Origin: Bacteroidales bacterium
GTDB lineage: Bacteria > Bacteroidota > Bacteroidia > Bacteroidales > P3
Direction: 5' to 3'
DNA length: 64,000 nt
Assembly (NCBI GenBank): GCA_016292015.1
Contig: JAEEZY010000029.1
Location: forward strand, 124,001 to 188,000
The notes under the pieces are model-generated. The model worked only from the letters and a program-made list of their open reading frames with translations. It searched no databases and was not told the DNA's origin. This document shows positions 1 through 8,218 of the stretch, piece by piece. The translations under genes and the position numbers were made by a program. Each line of letters begins with the position of its first letter. The first letter of the stretch is position 1.

Positions 1-3
1 TCC

Positions 4-813
4 TCACACCGTTCCCTTGTATTTGGTCACCATATCGATGCTGTTGCCTTGACCGTTCTCGGGACGGTAGAACACTTTGACGTAGGCGGTGTCTTTCAGG
101 AAGTTGATATATCCCACTTCAGCTTTCACTATATCCAACCCCGTGCGCTCACGCAGGTCGGCGAGCATGTCCTCGTAGCGGTCGGGCTTAATCAGTTCGA
201 TCTTCTCATACATAATCATCTTGGTCGCCTGCGTGTTCTTGCTGTGTTTGCCGATGCCCGACTCCATGACCCAGGTCATCAGTACAACCAGCACGTTGGT
301 TGCGAACAGCGCCACGTAGCTGCTCGCCGCCATTCCGAAGCCGTTGATGATGGAGATGCCGATGATGACGAACAGGTAGGTCATCTCACGGATGGGCACC
401 GCGTCGGTGCGGTAGCGCAGCAAACCGAAGATGGCAAACAAGCCCAATCCGAATCCAATCTCTATCGAGAGATTCTTCAGCATGAATAGCAGCGCAAAAA
501 TCGTGACGCTGAACAGCATATATGTGAAGTAGTAATCCTTGCGGCGACTTTTCTTATAGTAGAAAAAATGCACTATAATCCAGCACACCAGCACGTTGAA
601 GGCAAAAAGGGCAAGGAGGTGTATCAACCCAGGACCGTCAAACACGGGTATGCCCAGAAAGTCCATAACGGGTTGTTCTTCGCCGAATTGGCTGCTTATT
701 ATTGTGTCCGTGGCGTGCGATGCCTGTGCGTTGAGTGTTTCGTCAAGCAATTCCTGTCCCATCGGTGTGGTGTCCGCCAACGGCGTCCCCATGTAAGCTT
801 GTAAGAGTTTCAT
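4..813 (-). CDS. DUF4956 domain integral membrane protein
   Basis: A 269-residue protein with about five hydrophobic segments between residues 60 and 185, followed by a cytoplasmic C-terminal domain of about 75 residues. The middle part (glycine-rich helix, then FGLLRYRTDAVPIREMTYLF) is the conserved block of the DUF4956 family. The molecular function of the family is unknown. The next gene downstream on the opposite side of the repeat tract, a VTC-domain polyphosphate polymerase, is a frequent neighbour of DUF4956 in many bacteria, along with Cthe_2159-type carbohydrate-binding proteins like the one at 3.2-5.8 kb, so a shared surface or polyphosphate-related role is an inference. The ATG start is at 813, and the stop TGA is at the edge of the window (4-6). 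Confidence 0.85.
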   Translation of the reverse strand: MKLLQAYMGTPLADTTPMGQELLDETLNAQASHATDTIISSQFGEEQPVMDFLGIPVFDGPGLIHLLALFAFNVLVCWIIVHFFYYKKSRRKDYYFTYMLFSVTIFALLFMLKNLSIEIGFGLGLFAIFGLLRYRTDAVPIREMTYLFVIIGISIINGFGMAASSYVALFATNVLVVLMTWVMESGIGKHSKNTQATKMIMYEKIELIKPDRYEDMLADLRERTGLDIVKAEVGYINFLKDTAYVKVFYRPENGQGNSIDMVTKYKGTV

Positions 814-823
814 GATTTATTTA

Positions 824-870
824 AATTGTTGATAGGTTTAATGTTGATATGTTGATATGTTGATATGTTC
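824..870. repeat. 8-nt tandem repeat (ATGTTGAT)n, family C
   Basis: Upstream of the DUF4956 gene the unit ATGTTGAT is repeated at least three times without interruption, with degenerate copies on the left. Related tracts lie at 30446-30472 and 41232-41250, and, notably, inside ligA (17871-17949). Confidence 0.8.
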
Positions 871-884
871 CAGGAAACCACCTG

Positions 885-949
885 CTCAAAACTAAAAACT
901 TGAAACTAGAAACTAAAAACTAAAAACTAATAACTAATAACTTTCTCAA
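885..949. repeat. 7-nt tandem repeat (AACTAAA / AACTTGA), family A
   Basis: A run of AAACTAAAAACTTGAAACTA-type heptamers fills the gap and continues into the 3' end of the polyphosphate polymerase gene, so that the last residues and the stop codon of that gene are encoded by repeat sequence. Other copies of this family are at 1800-1887, 20388-20455, 21680-21880, 26576-26606, 41356-41392 and 48985-49024. Confidence 0.8.
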
Positions 950-1694
950 TATACCTCAGTTTGTCCTTGAATCTGTTTGTTTTTGCGTTAGGGGCGGTGA
1001 GCGCCGTGCCTATACAGTATTTACTCATCCGTTTCGGGTGTATCCTCATGTCCATCAGCGCACGGTCGATTGCCGTCGAGGGGCCACCCACCTCGCGTTT
1101 CACCTCCATCACCACCAGCGGCGAGAGGTCGTAATAGATGCCGCTCGTGTGGTTTCGGAATCGTATCTCGCTGTCGATGGTCACCCGCTCATGCATCCCT
1201 TTGTCCACCAGCGTGATACGGCGGAACGAGTTCTCCAGCTGATCTTTCAGCGAGTCGATAGGGTAGGGGCTCTCTTTTTTCAGAAACTCCCTCACTTCGG
1301 CCACATCGAGGCAGTGGTTGAACAGCTCCGTCTCAATCGGGATGCGTATCTTGTTGGTCTTGCCTTTGTTGTTCTTGTTCTTTATCTCGAAGAAAGTCGT
1401 CTGGTTGCTGCGATAGCAGCGCACACGCAGCTTCTGACGGTTCAACTTGCGGTTGTGGTGGGCGGTGTACATCGCCAGCTCTTCGGTGTCGAAATAGAGT
1501 GTGTGATATGGAGCCAGCGCCTCACCGTCGATACGCTGCACGAAATATTGCGGCGCAATCCGCTCGAGCAGTTCCATCAGCTGACGCCGGTTGATGAGGT
1601 ATTTGTCGTCAACACGGTTCATCAGCCTCACCGCTTTCATCTCCTTCAGGGTGATGGGCGACATCGTGTCCAATATGGGATTATACTGCTCCAA
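927..1694 (-). CDS. VTC-type polyphosphate polymerase domain protein
   Basis: 255 residues matching the VTC tunnel fold found in yeast Vtc4 and in bacterial polyphosphate polymerase domain proteins. Visible family features are the N-terminal MNRVDDKYLI block (residues about 25-34), the YFDTEE strand, the basic KLRVRCYR strand (about 88-95), the FFEIKNKNNKG strand, and the late acidic-basic VVMEVKRE strand. In the characterised family these basic residues line the tunnel that binds phosphate and nucleotide. It probably makes or binds polyphosphate at the inner membrane with the DUF4956 partner; that pairing is an inference. The first possible start is TTG at 1694; ATG at 1664 is an alternative. 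Its stop codon lies in an AACTAAA-type repeat. Confidence 0.82.
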   Translation of the reverse strand: MEQYNPILDTMSPITLKEMKAVRLMNRVDDKYLINRRQLMELLERIAPQYFVQRIDGEALAPYHTLYFDTEELAMYTAHHNRKLNRQKLRVRCYRSNQTTFFEIKNKNNKGKTNKIRIPIETELFNHCLDVAEVREFLKKESPYPIDSLKDQLENSFRRITLVDKGMHERVTIDSEIRFRNHTSGIYYDLSPLVVMEVKREVGGPSTAIDRALMDMRIHPKRMSKYCIGTALTAPNAKTNRFKDKLRYIEKVISY

Positions 1695-1697
1695 TGG

Positions 1698-1887
1698 GGG
1701 GGATTAGTGAATGGTGAATTGACAATAGTGATTAGTGATTAGTGATTAGTGAATGGTGAATAGACAAATGAAGCTTGCTGTGTGCTGCTAATTATTTATA
1801 ACTAACTACTAAAACTTAAAACTAAAAACTAAAAACTTGAAACTTGAAACTAAAAACTAGAAACTAGAAACTAGAAACTCGAAACTA
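1698..1887. repeat. Repeat-filled gap: (GTGATTA)n then (AACTAAA)n
   Basis: This gap contains no gene. It holds GTGATTA-type heptamers (family B, about 1706-1760) followed by AACTAAA/AACTTGA/AACTAGA heptamers (family A, about 1800-1887). A short G7 run sits at 1695-1702 just before the polymerase start. Confidence 0.75.
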
Positions 1888-2310
1888 ATTCTCCCTAACT
1901 ATCCTTTCGAAAATCTTTGTGCTTTTCAGCTTGCCGTTGGGCAGGTAGGTGTATTGTTTTGCTTTCGTTCCGTCGGCGTTGTATTCGTATTTTTTCACCG
2001 TCACCACCTTGTTCTTGTCGTTGTATTCCACCTCACGCGAGCATTTCGTCGCGTTGCCTTCGTATTCATACACGATGCGGTATTTCTGTCCGTAAGAGGC
2101 ATATTCTATTTCCTCAACCTTACGTCCTTGGTCGTCGAAGGTGGTCACATTGTCGAGAAACGGGGTGTTCGAACCTGCCTTCAGGTTCCACTCCTTCACC
2201 ACCATATTCTTTTTCTTCTCACGCTTCGAGCTGTTTCCCTGCGCCATCAACGTGGTTGAGCAACCCAGAAGAAGAACCAATATTACAAACGATTTGAATG
2301 ATATTCTCAT
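1885..2310 (-). CDS. Small secreted protein of unknown function
   Basis: 141 residues with a clear signal peptide (residues 1-23, ending LMAQ). The mature part is basic at its N terminus and then has repeated beta-strand signatures of the kind Y-E-Y-x-G-x / KKYEYNADGTK, resembling the YD-type repeats seen in short Bacteroidales periplasmic proteins that carry a few copies of an antiparallel hairpin. No catalytic motif is visible. A cysteine at position 16 sits in the signal region, but the site following it (STTLMAQG) favours ordinary signal peptidase I cleavage. It is flanked by heptamer repeats and is probably transcribed on its own. Function is not recognised. Confidence 0.7.
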   Translation of the reverse strand: MRISFKSFVILVLLLGCSTTLMAQGNSSKREKKKNMVVKEWNLKAGSNTPFLDNVTTFDDQGRKVEEIEYASYGQKYRIVYEYEGNATKCSREVEYNDKNKVVTVKKYEYNADGTKAKQYTYLPNGKLKSTKIFERIVREN

Positions 2311-2375
2311 AAATTGAAATTGTGAATTGTGATTAGTGATTAGTGAATTGACAATACTAACTGCTAACTGCTAAA

Positions 2376-3080
2376 CTACGCCTTCAGCGGCACCGTCATG
2401 GGATTGGCGTCGTATATGGTGTCGGTTTTCTCTATAGTCACCGTGTCGTAGTACGGCACAGGTATCTCGTCAGCCGTCTGGCCATATACACATATCACGT
2501 AGGTGTCGGGCTCCAGCTTCTGGAAATAGTAGTAGCCGTCGTAGCCGACGCGCTCGTCCTTTATGTGGTAGTTCTCGCCCTTTCTCATCAGATACACCCT
2601 CTGCTCGTAGGCTTCCGAGGTGCCTATTACGCCGTTCTTGTCGAACCACTGTGCCCACACCTGTCCTCTTATCATCGAGGTGCCGTAGGCTTTGCCGCGA
2701 TGGATGAAGATGTCCTCCACCGTCAGCGTCTCGCCGCGTTTCAGCTCCACCGTATTCCTCTCCGCCACCTTCTCTCCCGACGCCAGCTCGCTGTAGGCGT
2801 ATATTGTGTAAGTGCCGGGTGTCAGGTATCTGAACCTATAGGTGCCGTCCTCGCCGGTTTCAGTGTCGTCGCCATACACTATGTCGTCGCCATAGACGAT
2901 AAACACATCCTCTTTGGCTGCGGCCATGGTGTCGGCTCGCATGCTGTAGTTGTCGTCGTCGTGGTTGACTCTGAACACCTTGCCCTGAATGGTCGCGGTG
3001 CCGCCTTCGCCCTCCTTGGTGCATGATGCAATCATAAGCAGGGACAAGCAGATGGCCGTGAGTGGTGCGAGTTTTTTCAT
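2376..3080 (-). CDS. Lipoprotein with two prealbumin-like/SdrD B-like domains
   Basis: 234 residues. The N terminus is a lipoprotein signal (LLMIASC, lipidated Cys at about residue 20). Two beta-sandwich repeats of the carboxypeptidase-regulatory/SdrD B type follow; each has the signature G-x-Y-x-F/Y-x-x-L-x-P-G/D-T-Y-x-I/V (RFRYLTPGTYTIYAY and YFQKLEPDTYVICVY). Such domains are structural and are common in outer-membrane and surface lipoproteins of Bacteroidota. There is no enzyme domain. A strong hairpin terminator (3094-3144) separates it from the upstream carbohydrate-binding protein gene, so it is probably a separate transcription unit. Confidence 0.75.
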   Translation of the reverse strand: MKKLAPLTAICLSLLMIASCTKEGEGGTATIQGKVFRVNHDDDNYSMRADTMAAAKEDVFIVYGDDIVYGDDTETGEDGTYRFRYLTPGTYTIYAYSELASGEKVAERNTVELKRGETLTVEDIFIHRGKAYGTSMIRGQVWAQWFDKNGVIGTSEAYEQRVYLMRKGENYHIKDERVGYDGYYYFQKLEPDTYVICVYGQTADEIPVPYYDTVTIEKTDTIYDANPMTVPLKA

Positions 3081-3093
3081 TTTGCTTTCTTTT

Positions 3094-3144
3094 GAAAAAT
3101 AAAAGCGATTAGCGGGGAAGTTCTTTTACTCACTAATCGCTTTT
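3094..3144 (-). terminator. Rho-independent terminator after the carbohydrate-binding gene
   Basis: A perfect 12-bp stem, AAAAGCGATTAG (3101-3112) paired with CTAATCGCTTTT (3133-3144), with a 20-nt loop. Read on the minus strand the stem is followed by a T-rich tail (TTTTATTTTTC). It lies just after the stop codon of the gene ending at 3168. Confidence 0.85.
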
Positions 3145-3167
3145 GTTATAACGTGATAAGACTTTTC

Positions 3168-5807
3168 TTATTGTGCCGAAACCGTTGAGCTCGTTCCTCC
3201 TGTCGAGGTCGCTCCTGTGTAGAGACCGTGCCAGCTGGTGCCACCCGTGATGGTGGGCGATTTGTAAACGGTGTAAGTGCCGGCTTGTACCTGCGGGGTG
3301 CTCACATATATTCCGCTGCTGCTGCTTCCGGGGCCTGGCTTGGCGCCTGCGGTGGTGTCCTCGAAGCCGCTCTGTCCGGTCGAGACGGTGGGCCATTTGA
3401 AGGTCATGATCTCCGTTCCGCTGCTGTTCTTTATGGTGAATCCACTCTGAGCTGTGGAGAGTCCGCCCGACGTTCCGCCGCCACCGGGATACCCGCCGCC
3501 CGATGAGCTGCCGCTGATGTTCAGCAGCTTCTGTCCCGTCAGCTGAGGTGTGGCTTCTGTGATGCCCATGTTGCCACCGATGAGCACAAAGGTGCAGTTC
3601 GTTGCCGAGATGTATCCACCGCGGTCGCCACAGTCGTCAACTCCCACTTCCGTGCCGCTGGCTATGACGGTGCCGCCAGTGATCTCGATGGTGCGCACCG
3701 AGTTCGACGAGCCGCCCCATCCGCCGCCTCCGCTGTTCTCAGCTCCGTTGCAGTCGATGGCGTCGTTGCCGCGTGCGTATGCCCAGATGTGGCCGCCGTT
3801 GATCTGTATGTAGTTCGAGGCGTTGATGGCGTCGTCGTATGAGTTCGACTCGACATAACCGCCGTTGATGATGATTGAGTCTTTGCTCTCGATGCCCTCA
3901 CCTGTGGCGTCACCGCTTGTCTGTGCGCAGAATACGTTCACATGGCCGCTGTTGATATGTATCGAGCCGGTCACCTTGATGCCCTTCGGCAGCCCTTTCC
4001 AGTAGTCGCTCGACGTTCCGCCGCCGGGCATTCCGCCGCCGCTCGAGCTCGAGTTGACCGGTGCGCCCGAGGTCTTGGCATACACATGCGTCAGGTCGTC
4101 GTCGCCTCCCACGGTGCCCACGTTGAACGAGCCGTCAACCTTGAATCCGCGACCGCCCTTGCCCGTGCTGGTGCAGTTGATGGTTCCACCATATATATAT
4201 ACGTTGCCGTCGGTCGATACTCCAGCCGAGCAGTAGCCGTCGGTTGCCGAGGTGCCGCTGCCGCTCGTCACGGCGCCGGCACCGCTGGTGGTGATGTTCA
4301 CCGAGCCGCCGTTCTGGTTGTAGTTCACGTCGGCCGAGATACCCTTGCCGCCAACGGTCATCGTTATCGTTCCTCCTATGATCGTCACCGAGCCGTTGCT
4401 CTTCATGCCCACCGTCGTGTAACTCTTGGTGCCGGTTGTGGCGGTATAGGTGCCGCTGCTGCCGAGCGCCGAGAGGGTGATGTTGCCGCCTCCCACCGTG
4501 ATGTTGCCGTCGGCCGAGATGCACTTGCCGCCGGCGTTCGCGGTGCTGCAGGTGACGTTCACCGTTCCGTCGTTTATCACCACCTGTCCGTCGGCCTTGA
4601 TGCCGGTACAGTAGGATATGTCGCCCGAGGTCACGACGTAGCTTCCGTTGGCGTTCACCGTCGTCGAACCGCCGTTGATTACCAAATTTGTGTCGGCTTT
4701 AATACCTTTCGATTGATTGCCCGTGACGGTGATATTGTGTGTGCCGTCGGTGATATAAACGTGGCGGTTGCCATTTATGCCTTTCGAGTCGGCTCCGCTC
4801 ATGTTGATGGTTATGTTGCCTCCACCAATTGTAATATTGTCGTCGCAACCCATGCCTTTCACTCCTGCCGAGGTGCAGGTAATGTTTATCGTTCCGCCGC
4901 CGACCTGTATGTATCCTTGGTCGCCGTCGATGCCGTCGCCCAGCGAGGTCACCGTCAGCGAGCCGTCCTGCATCACGAAGTCGTCAACGTTCATGGCATC
5001 GCCCGTGGCCGACTGGCCAAAGACGTTCACCGTTCCGTTCATCATGATGGTCTTGCCGCTGCTCTGAATGGCGTGCTTGGTGTAGCCTTTCACCGTCAGC
5101 GCTCCGTCGCCCTGTATCTCCAGCTTGCCCTGGCTCTGCAGCGCCCCCTTGTGGTTGACGTCGCTGATGTTGGTGGTGTCGCTTACAAAGTTGGTGGTGC
5201 CTGTGGCCAGGTGTATGGTGGCCCTGTGGTCGTCAACCACTCGTATCGCCGACCCTGTGGCGCTGTGCAGATGCAGGCCCTGCATATAGAGTATGAGGCT
5301 CTTGTCGGTGTTGATGACAAGGTTTCCGTCCACCGAACGGCCGTCAAGCACGTAGGTAAGGTCGTCCAATCCGGTGGCGGCGTTCACCGTCACGTTCTCG
5401 CCGTTGGCTGTAATCTCAAGACCCTGCGAGGCGTAGCCGTTCACGATGGTGGGTGCCGCGCCGTTGTTCCAGGTGATGTGTATGCCGCTCACGGGGTCAA
5501 CCGTCGTGGTGTCGTGCGAAGGAATGGTGTCGGGGTCGGTGGGGTCGGTGGGGTCGCCGCCCGGGTTGTCGCCGCCGTTGAGGTTGTAGAACGTGATGCT
5601 GTCAATCGCCGAGAAGGCTTTTGCTATTGCGTTTCCGCTCACGGTGAAGGTGGCGGTGCCGTCGTCGAGGGTTATCGACGAGATGTTGGCGGTGTTCCAT
5701 TGGTTCGTCACGTCGCCGTTCTTGTGCACCCTCAGGTTGTAGTTTTGAGCTGTCGCAAAGAAGGTGCAGCCCATCAGAAACACTGACAATAATATCTTGT
5801 TTTTCAT
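3168..5807 (-). CDS. Secreted Cthe_2159-like carbohydrate-binding domain protein
   Basis: 879 residues from the ATG at 5807. A longer reading from ATG 5819 would add MVTA and overlap the upstream stop, so 5807 is preferred. The signal peptide ends at FFATAQ. After an N-terminal beta domain and a short acidic DPTDPTDPD linker, most of the protein is a right-handed beta-helix with many repeats of the form G-x-x-x-I/V-x-G-G-x-I/V, ending with low-complexity SSSGGG segments. This matches the carbohydrate-binding family typified by Cthe_2159 (a polygalacturonate-binding beta-helix). There is no T9SS tail here, but the gene just upstream (5813-6295) ends in one. It is probably surface-exposed and binds plant or host polysaccharide; the ligand is not known. 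Confidence 0.8.
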   Translation of the reverse strand: MKNKILLSVFLMGCTFFATAQNYNLRVHKNGDVTNQWNTANISSITLDDGTATFTVSGNAIAKAFSAIDSITFYNLNGGDNPGGDPTDPTDPDTIPSHDTTTVDPVSGIHITWNNGAAPTIVNGYASQGLEITANGENVTVNAATGLDDLTYVLDGRSVDGNLVINTDKSLILYMQGLHLHSATGSAIRVVDDHRATIHLATGTTNFVSDTTNISDVNHKGALQSQGKLEIQGDGALTVKGYTKHAIQSSGKTIMMNGTVNVFGQSATGDAMNVDDFVMQDGSLTVTSLGDGIDGDQGYIQVGGGTINITCTSAGVKGMGCDDNITIGGGNITINMSGADSKGINGNRHVYITDGTHNITVTGNQSKGIKADTNLVINGGSTTVNANGSYVVTSGDISYCTGIKADGQVVINDGTVNVTCSTANAGGKCISADGNITVGGGNITLSALGSSGTYTATTGTKSYTTVGMKSNGSVTIIGGTITMTVGGKGISADVNYNQNGGSVNITTSGAGAVTSGSGTSATDGYCSAGVSTDGNVYIYGGTINCTSTGKGGRGFKVDGSFNVGTVGGDDDLTHVYAKTSGAPVNSSSSGGGMPGGGTSSDYWKGLPKGIKVTGSIHINSGHVNVFCAQTSGDATGEGIESKDSIIINGGYVESNSYDDAINASNYIQINGGHIWAYARGNDAIDCNGAENSGGGGWGGSSNSVRTIEITGGTVIASGTEVGVDDCGDRGGYISATNCTFVLIGGNMGITEATPQLTGQKLLNISGSSSGGGYPGGGGTSGGLSTAQSGFTIKNSSGTEIMTFKWPTVSTGQSGFEDTTAGAKPGPGSSSSGIYVSTPQVQAGTYTVYKSPTITGGTSWHGLYTGATSTGGTSSTVSAQ

Positions 5808-5812
5808 AGCTG

Positions 5813-6295
5813 TTACCATTTTACGAGTTTAGTTGTGTGATTGTTTATCTTGACCATATACACGCCGGTCTTCAGCGACGAGATGTCTATGCGGCCTTCG
5901 TTCTCGACGGTCGTCTCCATCATCTTCGCGCCCGTCATCGAATAAACCGTTACATCCATCAGCTCGCCTTCAGTGTTGCTCACCACGCAGTAGCTCTGTG
6001 CCGGGTTGGGATACAATCTTACAGCCGCCTGCTGGCTGCTTGCAACGTCCTCAATGCCGTTCGAGCTGTCTGAGAACTTCATGTTGCGGACGGCCGACAT
6101 CGGTATCGACTGTGCCGCCGAGGTGTTGCTTTCCTTTATGACCACATAGTCGCCTGCAAACGAGATGCTTCCCGTGCTCTGCACGGTGTAGCTGCTCACG
6201 GCGCCGTTGGTCTTGGTGACGGTCACCGTCGATTGTGCCTGCGCCGCCCAAGTTTGAAGCAGCACTACGGCAGCAATAAAGCAAATCTTTTTCAT
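5813..6295 (-). CDS. Short T9SS-sorted secreted protein
   Basis: 160 residues from the ATG at 6295; the longer open frame to 6397 is unlikely because the ATG at 6295 begins a clean signal peptide (MKKICFIAAVVLLQTWAAQAQ). The N-terminal half (VTKTNGAVSSYTVQSTGSIS) resembles the N-terminal domain of the downstream carbohydrate-binding protein, where a similar strand pattern ends in SSITLDD and DSITFYN. The C-terminal 70 residues are a type A T9SS sorting domain (LYPNPAQ near residue 95, then YSMTGAKM and LKTGVYMVKI). Its stop is 5 nt from the downstream start, so the two are co-transcribed and probably exported as a pair. Confidence 0.8.
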   Translation of the reverse strand: MKKICFIAAVVLLQTWAAQAQSTVTVTKTNGAVSSYTVQSTGSISFAGDYVVIKESNTSAAQSIPMSAVRNMKFSDSSNGIEDVASSQQAAVRLYPNPAQSYCVVSNTEGELMDVTVYSMTGAKMMETTVENEGRIDISSLKTGVYMVKINNHTTKLVKW

Positions 6296-6374
6296 TTTAT
6301 CTTTTTTTAGTGTTAGTCTATTCGGTTGTTTTCCAGTCGATAAAAACACTCTGCGCCCCTTATTTCTCCAACTG

Positions 6375-6382
6375 CAAAAATA
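6375..6382 (-). promoter_or_regulatory. Bacteroidota-type -7 box, minus strand
   Basis: TATTTTTG read on the minus strand (plus-strand CAAAAATA) fits the TAnnTTTG consensus. It would start transcription about 70 nt upstream of the T9SS-sorted protein gene. A convincing -33 element was not found. Confidence 0.55.
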
Positions 6383-6444
6383 CTGACAAATCCCCATAGC
6401 ATCATTGACGAAAAAGTGTTTTTATTTTGCATTTTTTCTTTTTC

Positions 6445-6476
6445 TTGTCAAAAATACATTATTTTGACTACTTTTG
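6445..6476 (+). promoter_or_regulatory. Promoter of the first AraC gene
   Basis: TTG at 6445-6447 and TACTTTTG at 6469-6476 with a 21-nt spacer match the Bacteroidota -33/-7 arrangement. The start of transcription would be near 6483, leaving a leader of about 90 nt before the ATG at 6572. The leader contains several TTCCCACC-type direct repeats (6504-6571). Confidence 0.6.
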
Positions 6477-6571
6477 CGGAAAATTTGACAAACGCACACA
6501 CCTTCCCACTTTAACATCTTCACACCTTCCCACCATCACAATTGTCTAATCATTAATCACCCCTTCCCACC

Positions 6572-7417
6572 ATGGAAAACAGCTTCGATTTTATAAGTCA
6601 GATGAAAGCCGAAATCAAAGAAAAAGGCGTCGTCGTCCTCGACGATGTGAGGCGCATGCCTGCCTACGGCGTCGATTTCGTCCAGCCCTACTACTCCGTT
6701 AGCATCAACCACGGCGGCACCGTCGAAGGTCTCTACGACGGCAACCCCTTCGTTTTCTCCTCTCGTGACATATCGGTTCTCTACCCTAGGCACACACTCT
6801 TTGTCAACAGTTCTTCCCCCGACTATCGTGCTACCCTCCTCATCATCTCCGAGGAACTCTTCGGCCGACTCAGCTTCATCAACACCAGCGACAACCGCTT
6901 CGTTTTCGAAAGCCAACCCCATTTCAGGCTGTCCGACCGCCAGTATGCCGACATCCTCTCCGTCATCGAGATGTTCCGCGTCATCAACCGACCGCTTTAC
7001 ATCAACCGCAGCGAGATGCTCATGATCATGCTCGACCTCATGCTCGGCATCGTTGGCAGTTTCCGTATCGAGAACGTGGGCAAGGGAAGCGACCATCGAA
7101 ACCGCATCAGCCCCCTCCTTCGCGACGCCATAATGCAGCATTGCCGGCAGCACCACGATGTCGAGTTCTATGCCAGCCTCTTCTTCCTCTCGCCCAAGCA
7201 TTTCAGCTCCGTTGTCAAACGCGAAACCGGACACAGCGTCAGCCATTGGATTCATCAGCAGCTGGCTTCCGACGCCAGAGCCCTCCTGCGTGTCGAGCGC
7301 AGCCTCCCCGTCCAGGTTGTCAGCGACCGCATGGGCTTCCCCGACCTCGCCTCCTTCAGCCGCTTCTTCAAGCGCGAGACGGGCATGAGCCCCACCGAAT
7401 TCCGCCAGTCGCTGTAG
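6572..7417 (+). CDS. AraC family transcriptional regulator
   Basis: 281 residues. The N-terminal part (about 1-150) is a cupin-like sensor domain, with the YYSVSINHGGTVEG strand typical of AraC N-terminal domains in Bacteroidales. The C-terminal 100 residues hold the two helix-turn-helix motifs: the first ends at FFLSPKHFSSVVKRETG and the second has the family signature VSDRMGFPDLASFSRFFKRETGMSPTEFR. It is divergent from the T9SS-sorted gene and convergent with the FISUMP genes. Its target is unknown; the adjacent surface-protein genes are candidates by position only. Confidence 0.92.
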   Translation: MENSFDFISQMKAEIKEKGVVVLDDVRRMPAYGVDFVQPYYSVSINHGGTVEGLYDGNPFVFSSRDISVLYPRHTLFVNSSSPDYRATLLIISEELFGRLSFINTSDNRFVFESQPHFRLSDRQYADILSVIEMFRVINRPLYINRSEMLMIMLDLMLGIVGSFRIENVGKGSDHRNRISPLLRDAIMQHCRQHHDVEFYASLFFLSPKHFSSVVKRETGHSVSHWIHQQLASDARALLRVERSLPVQVVSDRMGFPDLASFSRFFKRETGMSPTEFRQSL

Positions 7418-7452
7418 GAGAGACAACCGGCTGGCGGGGATTCAAAGTCACC

Positions 7453-8175
7453 TTATTGCTTACTGGCCGGACGTACAGGGCGAATCGTCAAACCGCGGTC
7501 ACGGCTGCTGACCGTCAAGTTGCGGTCGTCGGAGGTAAGGTAGCAACATCTTGCGGAAATCGGCGAGTTCTCGCTGAGGGAAGCCGTCCAGTAAAGACCG
7601 CTCTCGCCTTCGCCACCCAACTCTTCGCCCATCTTTCTTCCGGCAGCGGGAAAGAAAACGCTGTTGCCGTTGGAGGCGGTGAACAAGCGTCCGTATGTGT
7701 TGTTCACACGAGTCCACTGGGATGTGGTATTGGTCAACAACTCCTGCCATTCTGATGCGGTCGGCATACGTGCTCCACCTCCGCGAGCCGCACGGGCAGC
7801 GTCGTCGATGTTTTCAAGCGTAGTTATGCCGTCCACGTGGCCAAAACCCTCGTATGTGTTGTATTTATACAATGTGTTGCCGTTATCGCTATCATAGTCA
7901 CCATATTGGTAGGTCTCCCATGAGTAAACGCTCTTCGGCTGTGTCTCGCCCCATGCATAGTAGTTCCCATACTGGCCAATCGTGGAGGTGCCGAGGTTGC
8001 ACGAAGCCCACAGAAGGCCGCTTGGCAAACCAAGGTCAACCCACTCGGTGGAAGTGGGTGAATCAGATGTGTTAGAGTTGTTCGAGCCACCGTCGCCACC
8101 GTCATCCTCAATCTCGCACGATACCATTCCCATCGTAAGCAGCATAGCAGCTGCAAAATAAAACACTTTTTTCAT
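7453..8175 (-). CDS. FISUMP-domain lipoprotein, copy 1
   Basis: 240 residues with a lipoprotein signal (TMGMVSCEIEDD, Cys at about 20), a serine/asparagine-rich spacer, and a FISUMP (Fibrobacter succinogenes major paralogous) domain. Characteristic blocks are VDLGLPSGLLWASCNLG, YYAWGETQPKSVYSWETY, RMPTASEWQELL and the C-terminal LTIRPVRP. The domain is thought to be a C-type-lectin-like extracellular fold; its ligand is unknown. This is the last of three tandem paralogues on the minus strand (with 8219-8977 and 9033-9785), each separated by about 45-55 nt of similar sequence, so they arose by duplication and are probably one operon. Confidence 0.85.
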   Translation of the reverse strand: MKKVFYFAAAMLLTMGMVSCEIEDDGGDGGSNNSNTSDSPTSTEWVDLGLPSGLLWASCNLGTSTIGQYGNYYAWGETQPKSVYSWETYQYGDYDSDNGNTLYKYNTYEGFGHVDGITTLENIDDAARAARGGGARMPTASEWQELLTNTTSQWTRVNNTYGRLFTASNGNSVFFPAAGRKMGEELGGEGESGLYWTASLSENSPISARCCYLTSDDRNLTVSSRDRGLTIRPVRPASKQ

Positions 8176-8218
8176 TGCTTTTCGATTTGGTTTATTTTAA
8201 ATTGTTCCTTTCTTGAGC

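Noticed and set aside
3942..5786. A 614-residue open frame on the plus strand
   Set aside because: It lies fully opposite the carbohydrate-binding gene and has the composition of an antisense shadow; the minus-strand gene has signal peptide and domain evidence.
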